Source of the DNA: Bacillus sp. es.034
GTDB lineage: Bacteria > Bacillota > Bacilli > Bacillales > Bacillaceae_B
Assembly (NCBI RefSeq): GCF_002563655.1
Contig: NZ_PDIY01000001.1
Location: 3,508,001 to 3,572,000 of the forward strand
DNA length: 64,000 nucleotides
Direction of reading: 5' to 3'
Shown here: positions 54,047 to 62,912 of the stretch, in pieces
Layout: the number at the start of each line of letters is the position of its first letter
Numbering within the stretch: position 1 is the stretch's first letter
Made by a program: the position numbers and the translations under genes
The notes under the pieces: model-generated
What the model was told of the DNA's origin: nothing
The model's input: only the letters and a program-made list of their open reading frames with translations
Database searches by the model: none

Positions 54047-54406
54047 ATGCGTTTTGAAGCAACTGAATTTGAAAGCTTAAAAGTCGATTTAAACCGATTG
54101 GACGAAATCATGGAATCTCATGGATTGGTCCGTGCAGGTCAATGGGATTACGAGCGTGTAACCTATGACCGTAAATTTGAAATTAGAGAAGGCATCTTCT
54201 ATTTACGGATCCAGGGCCTTGCAGTCGAGGGGGATATCGGAAAGCATGACGCCGTTATCCAATTAATGACTCCACTACTCGGGAAACATTACTACCCGCA
54301 CGGAGTTGAATATGGTGAAGGTGAAGAGTTCCCTAAACATCTTGTCACTTCTTGCGAAAAGCTCTTAGCTGATGTTAAAAAAGACGCAACGAACTTTGCA
54401 TGGTAA
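54047..54406 (+). CDS. ylbA: YugN-like family protein YlbA
   Basis: Soluble protein (119 aa) of the YugN-like family (RFEATEFESLKVDLNRLDEI at the N-terminus, AGQWDYERVTYDRKFEIREG near 35-54, LLGKHYYPHGVEYGE near 78-92). Function unknown. ATG start with AGGAGGAAAATATT. Monocistronic, followed by a terminator. Confidence 0.9.
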   Translation: MRFEATEFESLKVDLNRLDEIMESHGLVRAGQWDYERVTYDRKFEIREGIFYLRIQGLAVEGDIGKHDAVIQLMTPLLGKHYYPHGVEYGEGEEFPKHLVTSCEKLLADVKKDATNFAW

Positions 54407-54417
54407 TATTCCTTAAA

Positions 54418-54447
54418 GAAGACTGTCCGCCTTGTGGGCAGTCTTTT
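54418..54447 (+). terminator. Terminator after ylbA
   Basis: AAGACTGTCCGC...GGGCAGTCTTTTCT-type hairpin with a T-rich tail, about 12 bases after the stop. Confidence 0.85.
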
Positions 54448-54598
54448 CTATAGGGTGTTTTTGTACGAAAGGCACTTCATTAGAACCTCCTCTAAACCGA
54501 AACAAAACCTTCAAAATTTCACTTTCTTCCCACTGTTCATTCTTCTTTGACTCTAATATAATAAAAGTAAGAGGTTCCTGTTAGAAAGGGGTACACCA

Positions 54599-55657
54599 TT
54601 GTCCAAGTTTTTCACTAAAAAAGTATGGATGACAGCATTGGTCATCGTACTGATAGCATTAATTGCATTTTTTATTCTGCCGGTATCCGTCACATTGATT
54701 ATGGCGATCATTACCGCTCTTTTTCTTGAGCCTGCTGTAGGCTTTATCCAAAAACGCTTTTCAACAAAACGGAGATTCGCGGTCCTTTCCGTTTTCATTC
54801 TATTTCTACTCCTTATCAGTGTCTCCTCGTTTTTCATCACCACAAAAGTGGTCGGTGAAGGCATCAAGCTTATTGAAGATGCGCCCAAATACGTCAATCA
54901 ATTAAGCGATATCTGGCTGGATTATGAAGATAGATTGTTGAATGCAACCGAGGACCTCCCTGATGAATTGGTGCAGAGCTTCAGTGATGACGTCCAGAGC
55001 TTTTTGGAGAGCGGCAAGACTAAGATTCTTAATTCATTCAACATAGAAAGAATAAGCGTGGTTTTGTCGTATATCCCGAATTATCTGGTCAGTTTTCTCG
55101 TCTACTTAATCGCACTTTTTCTATTCATGCTGGACCTGCCCAGGATTAAGAAATCCATCTATGGTCATTTGACAGAGAGAACAGCCGAGAAAGTAACCTT
55201 CATGACGTCGAGACTAACTTACGTCATTTTTGGATTCTTTAAAGCACAATTTCTGGTCAGTATCATCATCTTTATCGTTTCCTTGATCGGACTTCTTTTC
55301 ATATCTCCTGAAGTGGCGATTGTGATGTCAATCATCATTTGGGTGATAGATTTCATTCCACTGATCGGTTCAATCGTTGTATTGGGCCCATGGTCAATAT
55401 TCCATCTCTTGACCGGAAACATCGCCCTCGGAACCCAATTAGCGGTGCTTGCCGCCATATTGTTGATCATCAGACGTACCGTAGAGCCAAAGGTAATGGG
55501 AAGCCATATTGGATTGTCCCCCCTTGCTACGCTCATTGCCATGTATCTCGGCCTTAAGCTATTTGGGGTATTGGGATTCATTATCGGCCCATTGCTTCTC
55601 ATTGTGTTTAACTCCGCAAAAGAAGCAGGTATCATTAAAACCAACTTCAAAGTATAA
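54599..55657 (+). CDS. AI-2E family transporter, YtvI-like integral membrane protein
   Basis: Polytopic membrane protein (352 aa) of the AI-2E/UPF0118 family. The usual pattern is present: two or three N-terminal helices (about residues 10-75), a soluble coiled-coil-like insert (about 90-150), then five C-terminal helices with GFFKAQFLVSIIIF near 212-225, DFIPLIGSIVVLGP near 255-268 and PLATLIAMYLGLKLFGVLG near 307-325. The nearest relative I recall is the sporulation protein YtvI, but members also export autoinducers or cations, so the substrate is open. TTG start after GAAAGGGGTACACCA. Confidence 0.83.
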   Translation: MSKFFTKKVWMTALVIVLIALIAFFILPVSVTLIMAIITALFLEPAVGFIQKRFSTKRRFAVLSVFILFLLLISVSSFFITTKVVGEGIKLIEDAPKYVNQLSDIWLDYEDRLLNATEDLPDELVQSFSDDVQSFLESGKTKILNSFNIERISVVLSYIPNYLVSFLVYLIALFLFMLDLPRIKKSIYGHLTERTAEKVTFMTSRLTYVIFGFFKAQFLVSIIIFIVSLIGLLFISPEVAIVMSIIIWVIDFIPLIGSIVVLGPWSIFHLLTGNIALGTQLAVLAAILLIIRRTVEPKVMGSHIGLSPLATLIAMYLGLKLFGVLGFIIGPLLLIVFNSAKEAGIIKTNFKV

Positions 55658-55663
55658 AAGGAC

Positions 55664-55685
55664 AAACCCCGCTGCTCCGGGGTTT
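55664..55685 (+). terminator. Terminator after the AI-2E family gene
   Basis: AAACCCCG-CTGCTC-CGGGGTTT followed by GCTTTTTTAT. Confidence 0.9.
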
Positions 55686-55703
55686 GCTTTTTTATATACA
55701 AAA

Positions 55704-55733
55704 AACCGCTATGTGTTTATTCACATAGCGGTT
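55704..55733 (-). terminator. Terminator after the DUF420 gene
   Basis: On the minus strand AACCGCTATGTGA...CACATAGCGGTTTTTTG, immediately past the stop. Confidence 0.9.
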
Positions 55734-55737
55734 CTTA

Positions 55738-56199
55738 TTAATAACCAAGTATTGCCCTAATAACGGACGTTGTCTCTCCACCTTTGTAGAAAACGTATAG
55801 CAGAAGATAAACGGCAACCCCTGTGATGGCCGTAAAAAACCAGATGAAGCTTGTAATCGGACCAAGCTTGCGATGGGTTTTCAGGCGATCTTTATACCCT
55901 GTCCAAAGGCTTAAGATACCGAATACGGCGCCTGTGGTCGCGAGAGTAATATGAAAGACCAGGAAGATCGTATAATAGATCTTGATGTCATCAGGACCGC
56001 CGAATGATGTGTTCCCGACGAAAATCGTCCTGCTCAAGTAAATAACGAAAAAGATAAGGGCAAAGACTCCCGCAAGTGTCATCGTTTTCTGATGCTGTTC
56101 GATCTTTCTTTGTTTAATCTGCCACCAGCCTATTGCCACAGTAACAGCACTTAACACGATGAAACTCGTGCTAATGGTAGGTAAAATAGGTAAATCCAT
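55738..56199 (-). CDS. DUF420 family membrane protein (YozB/CtaM-like)
   Basis: Membrane protein (153 aa) with four helices (about residues 8-27, 41-60, 80-103 and 116-140) and conserved histidines, e.g. HQKTMTLAGV near 36 and FHITLATTGA near 87. DUF420 proteins include S. aureus CtaM, an assembly factor for a heme-copper oxidase, and B. subtilis YozB. Position after ctaG supports a role in caa3 oxidase maturation, which is inference. ATG start with AGAGAGGAAACGAG. Confidence 0.88.
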   Translation of the reverse strand: MDLPILPTISTSFIVLSAVTVAIGWWQIKQRKIEQHQKTMTLAGVFALIFFVIYLSRTIFVGNTSFGGPDDIKIYYTIFLVFHITLATTGAVFGILSLWTGYKDRLKTHRKLGPITSFIWFFTAITGVAVYLLLYVFYKGGETTSVIRAILGY

Positions 56200-56295
56200 C
56201 TCGTTTCCTCTCTTTTCTAAAAAATTCTAATCAGTACCTTTCAAAGTATGTACATACAGGAATATCCACACACCCCGATACCCCTGTATACGCAT

Positions 56296-57204
56296 TTATT
56301 GTTCTGGCAGGGTTGAATCTTCAACCGGATCATAGGAAAGCTTTTCTTGCTGCTCCTGATCCTTTCTATACCATTGGAAGAACAGATTAAATAGCACGAC
56401 TCCAAATACGATTTCCTGAATAATCTTCATCAGGACTCCTCCAAGCTGTTGATCATTGAGAGTCGACATAGACGTGAATAATTCCGGACCTGTAAGTGTC
56501 AACCCTTCCAGTGTATTCACAGGCACACATAGAGATAACGCTTGAAGCCATTCGTTTGGATCATAATAGGTTGCATACATTGGGTTTTCGGCGAAGATGA
56601 TTAATCCGCATGCCGGGGTCAATAACACGGCGCTTCCCAAGATATACCCGATTCGTTTTAAACCACTTAATTCAATATCTTCATCTACCGGATTAATCAG
56701 TGGCCACCACATAAATACAGCAAGAAAGAATAAAATGAACGTGGTCAAAGCATGTAAAGTGACATCGGTACGTACGTTGTCAAAAATTAACGGGATATGG
56801 TAAATCGAAAAAACCAGATTGAATGACAATAAGGAAATCAGCGGCTTGGTCATAAATCGGAATATTTGTTTCACGACCGGCAATTCAATCGTTGTCTTCC
56901 AAACCCAATCCGGTATTCCTAAAATCAATAATGGAGTAAAGACAAGATATAAAAATGCCATCTGTGTCATATGTGCAGAAAACAATATCCCGCTCAGAAC
57001 CTCAACAGGTGAACCCTTGATGGCATACAATAAAACCATCGAAACAAGGAAAAACGCTGCTTCCCTTCCAGTCAGCTTCCTGTTATCCCTGAAGCTCTCC
57101 CTCCACTTTATCGTAATCAAAAAATAGAGTACCGTCATAAACACCAGCGTCATAAGAAAAAACGGGCTCCATAACGCCATAAATCCAAAAATACCCAAAG
57201 GCAT
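56296..57204 (-). CDS. ctaG: Cytochrome c oxidase assembly factor CtaG (caa3 type)
   Basis: Membrane protein (302 aa) of the caa3_CtaG family, needed to produce active caa3 oxidase, probably in CuB delivery. Seven or so helices; conserved polar motifs SAHMTQMAFLYLVFTPLLIL near 74-93, FSIYHIPLIFD near 129-139, and DPNEWLQALS near 214. ATG start after TGAGGTGAGAAG. It is the last cta gene in reading order but is cut off from ctaF by a terminator and a repeat element. Confidence 0.93.
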   Translation of the reverse strand: MPLGIFGFMALWSPFFLMTLVFMTVLYFLITIKWRESFRDNRKLTGREAAFFLVSMVLLYAIKGSPVEVLSGILFSAHMTQMAFLYLVFTPLLILGIPDWVWKTTIELPVVKQIFRFMTKPLISLLSFNLVFSIYHIPLIFDNVRTDVTLHALTTFILFFLAVFMWWPLINPVDEDIELSGLKRIGYILGSAVLLTPACGLIIFAENPMYATYYDPNEWLQALSLCVPVNTLEGLTLTGPELFTSMSTLNDQQLGGVLMKIIQEIVFGVVLFNLFFQWYRKDQEQQEKLSYDPVEDSTLPEQ

Positions 57205-57298
57205 CTTCTCACCTCATTTCACAATTAACACCTACCCCCATTATACTGACAACCCACCCCCACTTCAATGCGAGGTCATGACAAGTTCTTGAACATTA

Positions 57299-57443
57299 GG
57301 CGGAGGCGCCTTGAACAGCCCCGACTAGCATAAGGCGAATCAACCGGAATGGCGTTCTTTGCCATTTTGGTTGATTTGACTTATGACCTCGAGCCTCTAA
57401 GCCCCGGAGCTGGACAAATCGAAAAGCGGAGGCTGTTCTAGCC
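57299..57443 (-). repeat. Palindromic repeat element, second locus (between ctaF and ctaG)
   Basis: Read on the minus strand this 145-base block has GCCTCCGCTTTTCG, TTGTCCAGCT, GGGGCTTAGAGGCTCGAGGTC, CATAAGTCAAATC...GATTCGCCTTATG and CTAGTCGGGGCTG. These are the same modules in the same order as the array at 9930-10338. It is clearly more GC-rich than neighbouring intergenic DNA. Confidence 0.85.
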
Positions 57444-57445
57444 AT

Positions 57446-57473
57446 TAAAAAAGCCAGCCAAAAGGCTGACTTT
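57446..57473 (-). terminator. Terminator after ctaF
   Basis: On the minus strand AGTCAGCC-TTTT-GGCTGGCTTTTTT, starting five bases past the ctaF stop. Confidence 0.92.
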
Positions 57474-57477
57474 TTCT

Positions 57478-57810
57478 TTAGATCCATACAATTGTTAAAA
57501 ATGTTAACACTGTGATAAATGCAACAAGTGCACCAGAATACAGGAACAATGAAGGAGCTTCATGACCCTTATGACTCATATGCATGAAGTAATACAGTTG
57601 AAACACCAGCTGGACGACTGCCAGTAGGAGAATGAACGGTACAACAAAGTACTTATCGAAATCCCCTGCTACAGCAATGAATGCCACCAATGTTAAGAAA
57701 ATCATTAACATGAAGGATGTTAACTGCATTTTCATGTCTTCTGCATTCTTCTTACGACGATACTCGTAATCTACACTTGGGTTACCTGAAGTTGATTGTT
57801 GATTCGCCAT
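57478..57810 (-). CDS. ctaF: Cytochrome c oxidase subunit IV (caa3)
   Basis: Small membrane subunit (110 aa) of the caa3 oxidase. Three helices (about residues 28-47, 51-73 and 83-106) with the family motif VQLVFQLYYFMHMSHKGHEA near 61-80. It stabilises the complex. It starts four bases after the ctaE stop and ends the ctaB-C-D-E-F transcription unit. Confidence 0.94.
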   Translation of the reverse strand: MANQQSTSGNPSVDYEYRRKKNAEDMKMQLTSFMLMIFLTLVAFIAVAGDFDKYFVVPFILLLAVVQLVFQLYYFMHMSHKGHEAPSLFLYSGALVAFITVLTFLTIVWI

Positions 57811-57814
57811 CAGT

Positions 57815-58444
57815 TTATCCCACCATTCCCATTAAGTATACTACTGTAAAGATAAATACCCATACAACGTCGATGAAGTGCCAGTATAGTGAAGCTAAGT
57901 AGAACTTCGGAGCATTGTACAGATTCAAACCACGTTTAGCATTGCGAAGCATCAGGCTGACAATCCAGAGAAGACCGAATGCAACGTGTCCCCCGTGGAA
58001 TCCTACTAAGGTGTAAAAGGCTGACCCAAATGCACTACTAGTAAAAGTATGCCCGTATTCATGTACGTAATGATTAAACTCGTAAATCTCCAATCCAAGG
58101 AAACCTGCACCAAGTAGAACGGTAATCAATAACCATGCCTGCATCCGTTGGAAATTATAGTTTTTCATATGATACATCGCATACACACTTGTCAGTGAGC
58201 TTGTTAAAAGAAGCATCGTTGCCAAAAAGGAAAGCGGTAAATCAAAAAGATCAGTAGTGAGAGCATGGCTATCACTAGGAACTCTGTTTTTAAGAGCTAA
58301 ATACGTTGCAAAAAGAGAGCCGAAAAGGACCGTTTCTCCACCAAGGAAAAACCAGAAGCCCATAAATTTATTTTTCCCCTCAAGGGTCGCCTTTTCAGGG
58401 GAGGCCGGCCAGGTCTTTGGCGTGAATTTTTCTTCAGCGTGCAT
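57815..58444 (-). CDS. ctaE: Cytochrome c oxidase subunit III (caa3)
   Basis: Membrane subunit (209 aa) with five helices and no metal centres. Motif FWFFLGGETVLFGSLFATYL near residues 30-49, GFHGGHVAFGLLWI near 147-160 and YWHFIDVVWVFIFTVVYL near 186-203. The ATG overlaps the ctaD stop by one base (TAATG), so translation is coupled. Confidence 0.96.
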   Translation of the reverse strand: MHAEEKFTPKTWPASPEKATLEGKNKFMGFWFFLGGETVLFGSLFATYLALKNRVPSDSHALTTDLFDLPLSFLATMLLLTSSLTSVYAMYHMKNYNFQRMQAWLLITVLLGAGFLGLEIYEFNHYVHEYGHTFTSSAFGSAFYTLVGFHGGHVAFGLLWIVSLMLRNAKRGLNLYNAPKFYLASLYWHFIDVVWVFIFTVVYLMGMVG

Positions 58445-60312
58445 TATGCCTTACCCCCTTTATCGTCGTCCATTAAATCTTCTTTATGCACATGATAACC
58501 GTGATCATCTACAACAGATCGAAGGAACATGGATCCCAATGTGATAAGCATGCCGATGATGAGAACAGGCAGTGCCCATGCTTTATCATCTACATGATAC
58601 ATGGCACCGAATGCCGCAATGAATAATCCCAGTGAGATAAAGAAAGGTAAAATGGAATTATTAGGCATATGGATATCACCGATAGGTTCAGCTGGAGTCA
58701 ATCCTTTATTCCCTTCCATTTTCTCTAACCAATACGCGTCCAACCCACGGATAAGTGGTGTCTGCTTAAAGTTATAGAAAGGTGGTGGTGACGGGATTGC
58801 CCATTCAATGGTACGTCCGTCTCCCCAAGGGTCGTTGGATACTTTTACACCTTTAACTTGTGTTGAAATGATATTGATTATATAAACGATTACAGCTACA
58901 CCCATGAATCCTGCACCGATGGAGCTGATTAAGTTAGCCGTTTCGAATCCTTGACCAGGCAAGAATGTCCATACACGACGCGGCATTCCCATTAGCCCAA
59001 GGAAATGCTGGATGAAGAACGTCAGGTGGAAGCCGATAAAGAATAACCAGAACGCGATCTTTCCTAAGAAATCGTTCAACATGGTTCCAAACATTTTTGG
59101 CCAGTAATAATGAGTACCTGCCAGTAGGGCAAATACTACCCCACCTACGATAACATAGTGGAAGTGGGCAACAACGAAATACGTATCATGGAACTGGTAA
59201 TCTGCAGCGGCAGAAGCAAGCATGATTCCCGTTACCCCACCCGCTACGAATGTAGGGATGAATGCTACAGCATAAAGCATAGGAGTCGTGAATCTCAGAC
59301 TTCCTCCCCACATAGTGAGAAGCCAGTTAAAGATCTTGATACCCGTCGGAACGGCAATAGCCATTGTAGCAACCGCGAATATGGCATTCGCGATAGGTCC
59401 TAAACCAACCGTGAACATGTGGTGGGCCCAAACCATGAATCCTAGGAAACCGATCAATACGGTCGCAAACACCATGGATGAATAACCGAATAAGCGTTTT
59501 CTAGAGAAGTGTGGAATGATCTCAGAGAAAATCCCGAACGCAGGCAATACAAGGATGTATACCTCAGGGTGACCGAAAATCCAGAAGAAGTGTTCCCAGA
59601 TAATCGTATTCCCTCCATTTGCTACATCGAAGAAGTTCGCTCCGAACATACGATCGAACAGCATTAAGAATAAACCTACTGTCAAGGCAGGAAACGCGAA
59701 TAAGATAAGTGCCGATGTAACAAATACTGTCCAGGTGAAAAGTGGCATACGCATATATGTCATTCCTGGAGCACGCATATTAATGATCGTTACAAGGAAG
59801 TTGATACCACCTATCAATGTCCCCGCACCGGCGATCTGTAATCCCAATACATAGAAGTCGATTCCATGCCCCGGTGATGCTATGGAAAGAGATGCATAAG
59901 ATGTCCATCCTGCATCTGGAGCCCCTCCCATAAACCATGAAAGATTCAGGAATACTCCCCCTAGGAAGAATAACCAGAACCCTAATGAGTTTACGAAAGG
60001 AAACGCAACGTCACGGGCACCGATCTGCAATGGTACAACGGCATTCATGAATGCAAATATCAGCGGCATGGCAGCCAGGAATATCATCGTCGTACCGTGC
60101 ATCGTTAATAATTCGTTGTATAAACCAGCGCTAACAAAGTCGTTGTTAGGAACGGCAAGTTGTATACGAATGATAAGAGCTTCTAAACCACCGACAAGGA
60201 AGAAGAATCCTCCTGCCATTAGGTAAAGGATGGCGATCTTTTTATGGTCCACTGTTGTCATGTAGTCCCATACAGTCGCGCCGAAGCCTTTTTTCTGTGA
60301 ATAGCTACTCAC
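58444..60312 (-). CDS. ctaD: Cytochrome c oxidase subunit I (caa3)
   Basis: Catalytic subunit (622 aa) carrying low-spin heme a and the heme a3-CuB oxygen-reduction site, and pumping protons. Ligand motifs: HGTTMIFLAAMP near residue 70, FGHPEVYILVLPAFG near 248-262 (CuB His and cross-linked Tyr, with the D-channel-type YI rather than glutamate, as in B-type-like features), AHHMFT near 297, and FHDTYFVVAHFHYVIVGG near 373-390. The C-terminal extension with extra helices is typical of Bacillus caa3 CtaD. GTG start after GGGAGGTTTAATC. Confidence 0.97.
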   Translation of the reverse strand: MSSYSQKKGFGATVWDYMTTVDHKKIAILYLMAGGFFFLVGGLEALIIRIQLAVPNNDFVSAGLYNELLTMHGTTMIFLAAMPLIFAFMNAVVPLQIGARDVAFPFVNSLGFWLFFLGGVFLNLSWFMGGAPDAGWTSYASLSIASPGHGIDFYVLGLQIAGAGTLIGGINFLVTIINMRAPGMTYMRMPLFTWTVFVTSALILFAFPALTVGLFLMLFDRMFGANFFDVANGGNTIIWEHFFWIFGHPEVYILVLPAFGIFSEIIPHFSRKRLFGYSSMVFATVLIGFLGFMVWAHHMFTVGLGPIANAIFAVATMAIAVPTGIKIFNWLLTMWGGSLRFTTPMLYAVAFIPTFVAGGVTGIMLASAAADYQFHDTYFVVAHFHYVIVGGVVFALLAGTHYYWPKMFGTMLNDFLGKIAFWLFFIGFHLTFFIQHFLGLMGMPRRVWTFLPGQGFETANLISSIGAGFMGVAVIVYIINIISTQVKGVKVSNDPWGDGRTIEWAIPSPPPFYNFKQTPLIRGLDAYWLEKMEGNKGLTPAEPIGDIHMPNNSILPFFISLGLFIAAFGAMYHVDDKAWALPVLIIGMLITLGSMFLRSVVDDHGYHVHKEDLMDDDKGGKA

Positions 60313-60341
60313 GATTAAACCTCCCTTTTACTAATCCCCAA

Positions 60342-61418
60342 TTAATCTTGAACCTTTAAGCCCATTAAATACTCTGCAAGTGCATCAATTTCATCTTCCT
60401 GCAGGTTACCATATGTACCTGTCATTTTATTACCTGGTTTGTACTGCTCAGGATCTGAGATCCAATTTTTCAACTCTTCTTTATTATGATCCAATACGCC
60501 AGCGATACGTGAACGCTCACCGAAGTTGGATAAGTTAGGAGCAAGTCGAGCAGATTCAGGTCTTCCATCCTGTGGTGATACCGCGTGACAGCTTAAGCAT
60601 TTCTTGCTGAAGATTTCTTGTCCTTGTTGGGCTATATCAGAAGTCGGTTTCGGTTCTCCTGCATTTTTCATATCTTCAACCCATGCTGTAAATTCCTCTT
60701 TAGGAAGCGCTTTAACTTTAAAGTCCATTAAAGCGTGGGAAGGACCACATAATTCGGCACATTTTCCATAGAATAATCCGCCTGCTTCTTCGGCCTTTTT
60801 CCCATCAAACTCAAGGAAGAATTTATTCACGCCATCTACGTTTGTATCAATCTTTCCTCCTGCTGCCGGAATCCAGAATGAATGTTTTACATCTGATGCT
60901 GTCACATTGAAATAAACTTTTTGATCAGTTGGGACAACTAAGTCTTGAGATGTAATGATCTTTTCATCAGGATACTCGAACTCCCACCAGTAAAGGTTGG
61001 CACGTACATTTACAACTAATGCCTCACGATTACCGTCTTTATCCTTTTTATCCATCGCCTTTGTATCCGCTAACTGGAACGTTGCCGTAACAGTCGGGAC
61101 AGCAAGGATAAGAAGAAGGATGATCGGGATAACGGTCCACACAATTTCAAGTGTGTGACTCCCCTCTACCTGCTTAGGGATTTTTGTATCCCCTTTCTTT
61201 CTACGGAAACGAACGATCGCAACCATATAGACAACCATGACTACAATGATGACCAATACCATAATTAATGTAGCAAGTATCATCAAATCATACTGTGTCT
61301 GTGCTACTTCACCAGCTGGCTGCAGTGTGGAGAGAAATGGCTCTCCACAGCCAGAAAGAACTAGCGCCAACATTGCTACAACTGAAAATAAGCGCCACTT
61401 AGATAGCCTTGCTTTCAT
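60342..61418 (-). CDS. ctaC: Cytochrome c oxidase subunit II with fused cytochrome c (caa3)
   Basis: Subunit II (358 aa) that takes electrons from cytochrome c. It has a lipoprotein signal (lipobox VLSGC near residue 24), two membrane helices (about 45-70 and 90-112), and a cupredoxin domain with the CuA site GKCAELCGPSH...M near 217-230. A fused C-terminal cytochrome c domain has heme motif CLSCH near 273 and a methionine ligand in GNKMTG near 335. The fusion defines the caa3 type. ATG start after GAGGGGTTTGATTAAGCT. Confidence 0.97.
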   Translation of the reverse strand: MKARLSKWRLFSVVAMLALVLSGCGEPFLSTLQPAGEVAQTQYDLMILATLIMVLVIIVVMVVYMVAIVRFRRKKGDTKIPKQVEGSHTLEIVWTVIPIILLLILAVPTVTATFQLADTKAMDKKDKDGNREALVVNVRANLYWWEFEYPDEKIITSQDLVVPTDQKVYFNVTASDVKHSFWIPAAGGKIDTNVDGVNKFFLEFDGKKAEEAGGLFYGKCAELCGPSHALMDFKVKALPKEEFTAWVEDMKNAGEPKPTSDIAQQGQEIFSKKCLSCHAVSPQDGRPESARLAPNLSNFGERSRIAGVLDHNKEELKNWISDPEQYKPGNKMTGTYGNLQEDEIDALAEYLMGLKVQD

Positions 61419-61519
61419 AGCTTAATCAAACCCCTCTTTCATGTAATGTACTTTGAATAAAACAAGGACCCATAAAAATATCTATTTGGATTTCTTAACA
61501 GAAAGAATTCCCGCTTATC

Positions 61520-62434
61520 TTAAATTACCGTAACGATGACCATCGCTACGAATAAGATAGTCAAGTAATTTAATGAATAGACAAACATAAGCTTTGACCA
61601 CTTAATATCGTCTTTCATTTTATAACCTGCCAGACCAAGTGCCAGCCAGCCGATGTTAAAGGCCGTTGCCAGAATAAAGAAGAACATTCCGAGATCCATC
61701 AAGAAGAAAGGAAGGGGTAAAAGGGCAGCAACCCATGCTACGATATGGTGTTTCGTTGTAGCGAATCCTTTCACTACCGGAAGCATCGGTATACTGGCTG
61801 CTCTATATTCTTCCACTCTTTTCATTGCTAACGCGTAGAAATGAGGAGGCTGCCAGATAAACATCATCAGGAACAGCACCCAGGCGACTACATCCAGGTT
61901 TGCATCTACAGCTGCCCAGCCGATCAGCGGCGGAACCGCACCTGAGATACTTCCAACAATTGTGTTGCTTACATATTTTCTTTTTGACCACATTGTATAT
62001 AATACAACGTAACTAAATACCCCGATCAACCCAATGACACCCGCAGTGATGGTTGTCATGAATAACATGATCAGACCGACCGCAATCATGATTAACCCAA
62101 GGGACAATGCCTTTGGTCCATTGATCTTGCCTGTTACGGTTGGCCGTTCCTTCGTTCTTTCCATCAGATGATCGATGTCCCGGTCATATACATTGTTAAT
62201 GGAGCAGGACCCCGCAATAATCAGGGAAGAACCTATCAACGTAAGAAACATGATATCCAGGGAATTTAGAAAGTGTGTATTCGTAAAATAAAAGGCTAAC
62301 CACATACCTGTAAAGGTTGTAATTAAATTGGAATTAACGATCCCAATTTTAATGAGCGCTAAAAAATCCTTCCAAGCAGTTGAAGCTGTCACATCTGCTT
62401 TTTCAACGTCTGTCATGATTCGACTGTTAGACAT
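61520..62434 (-). CDS. ctaB: Protoheme IX farnesyltransferase (heme O synthase)
   Basis: UbiA-family membrane prenyltransferase (304 aa) that converts heme B to heme O. Nine helices. Allylic-diphosphate motif NNVYDRDIDHLMERTKERP near residues 78-96, and the second loop near 200. The ATG at 62434 (MSNSRIMTD) follows AGGAGAGAAAAA; an in-frame ATG at 62530 lies beyond the likely transcription start. First gene of the oxidase operon, divergent from ctaA, whose product uses its heme O. Confidence 0.97.
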   Translation of the reverse strand: MSNSRIMTDVEKADVTASTAWKDFLALIKIGIVNSNLITTFTGMWLAFYFTNTHFLNSLDIMFLTLIGSSLIIAGSCSINNVYDRDIDHLMERTKERPTVTGKINGPKALSLGLIMIAVGLIMLFMTTITAGVIGLIGVFSYVVLYTMWSKRKYVSNTIVGSISGAVPPLIGWAAVDANLDVVAWVLFLMMFIWQPPHFYALAMKRVEEYRAASIPMLPVVKGFATTKHHIVAWVAALLPLPFFLMDLGMFFFILATAFNIGWLALGLAGYKMKDDIKWSKLMFVYSLNYLTILFVAMVIVTVI

Positions 62435-62699
62435 TTTTTCTCTCCTCTCTATAAAAGGCAAGAGGTTTGTTGCCACCTCTATACTATATAGGAAATGATT
62501 AACTATTTCTATATTCATCTGTAAAATCATCCACAGATAAGAAATAGTATATATGCTATCAATATTATATTAAACCATATATTTTTTCCTTTTTGGGGGA
62601 GAATTAGACAATTATGTGAAGAAATTGTGAAGAAAGGAAGACGCAGAAGGTTCTTCATATTTCTACAAACATTTTAATCCCATCATACCATAAAACACA

Positions 62700-62713
62700 G
62701 CTAAGCGCTTACA
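62700..62713. promoter_or_regulatory. Possible CcpA (cre) site
   Basis: GCTAAGCGCTTACA fits TGWNANCGNTNNCA except for the first two bases and has the central AGCGCT palindrome. It would allow carbon catabolite control of oxidase assembly. Confidence 0.4.
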
Positions 62714-62805
62714 GATTTTGTTTTTACACAAATTAGTCCTTCCCTACTATTACTATTCTCTATTCTCCCAAGATAAATGCTCATAATTCTGTAACATTTT
62801 ATCGG

Positions 62806-62834
62806 TTGAGTTTTTCATACCTATTATGTAATAT
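62806..62834 (+). promoter_or_regulatory. Sigma-A promoter of ctaA
   Basis: TTGAGT (62806-62811), 17 bases, TAATAT (62829-62834), about 75 bases before the ctaA start. Confidence 0.55.
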
Positions 62835-62912
62835 CGTAGAGGCATATATATTTTTCTACTATATTTATTTATAGAAAGTGTGTAGAGTCTTTTAATTAAG
62901 AAGGTGAATAGA

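Larger units (their letters stand above)
62435..62912. promoter_or_regulatory. ctaA-ctaB divergent control region
   Basis: This 478-base AT-rich region has no gene. Within it I see a sigma-A promoter for ctaA at 62806-62834, a TATACT-like -10 for ctaB on the minus strand near 62545-62550 without a clear -35, and a cre-like site at 62700-62713. In B. subtilis this interval is controlled by ResD and CcpA; ResD sites cannot be called reliably by eye. Confidence 0.6.

Noticed and set aside
57296..57487. A 63-codon open frame between ctaF and ctaG
   Set aside because: It lies wholly in the palindromic repeat and the ctaF terminator and shares words with the array at 10 kb.
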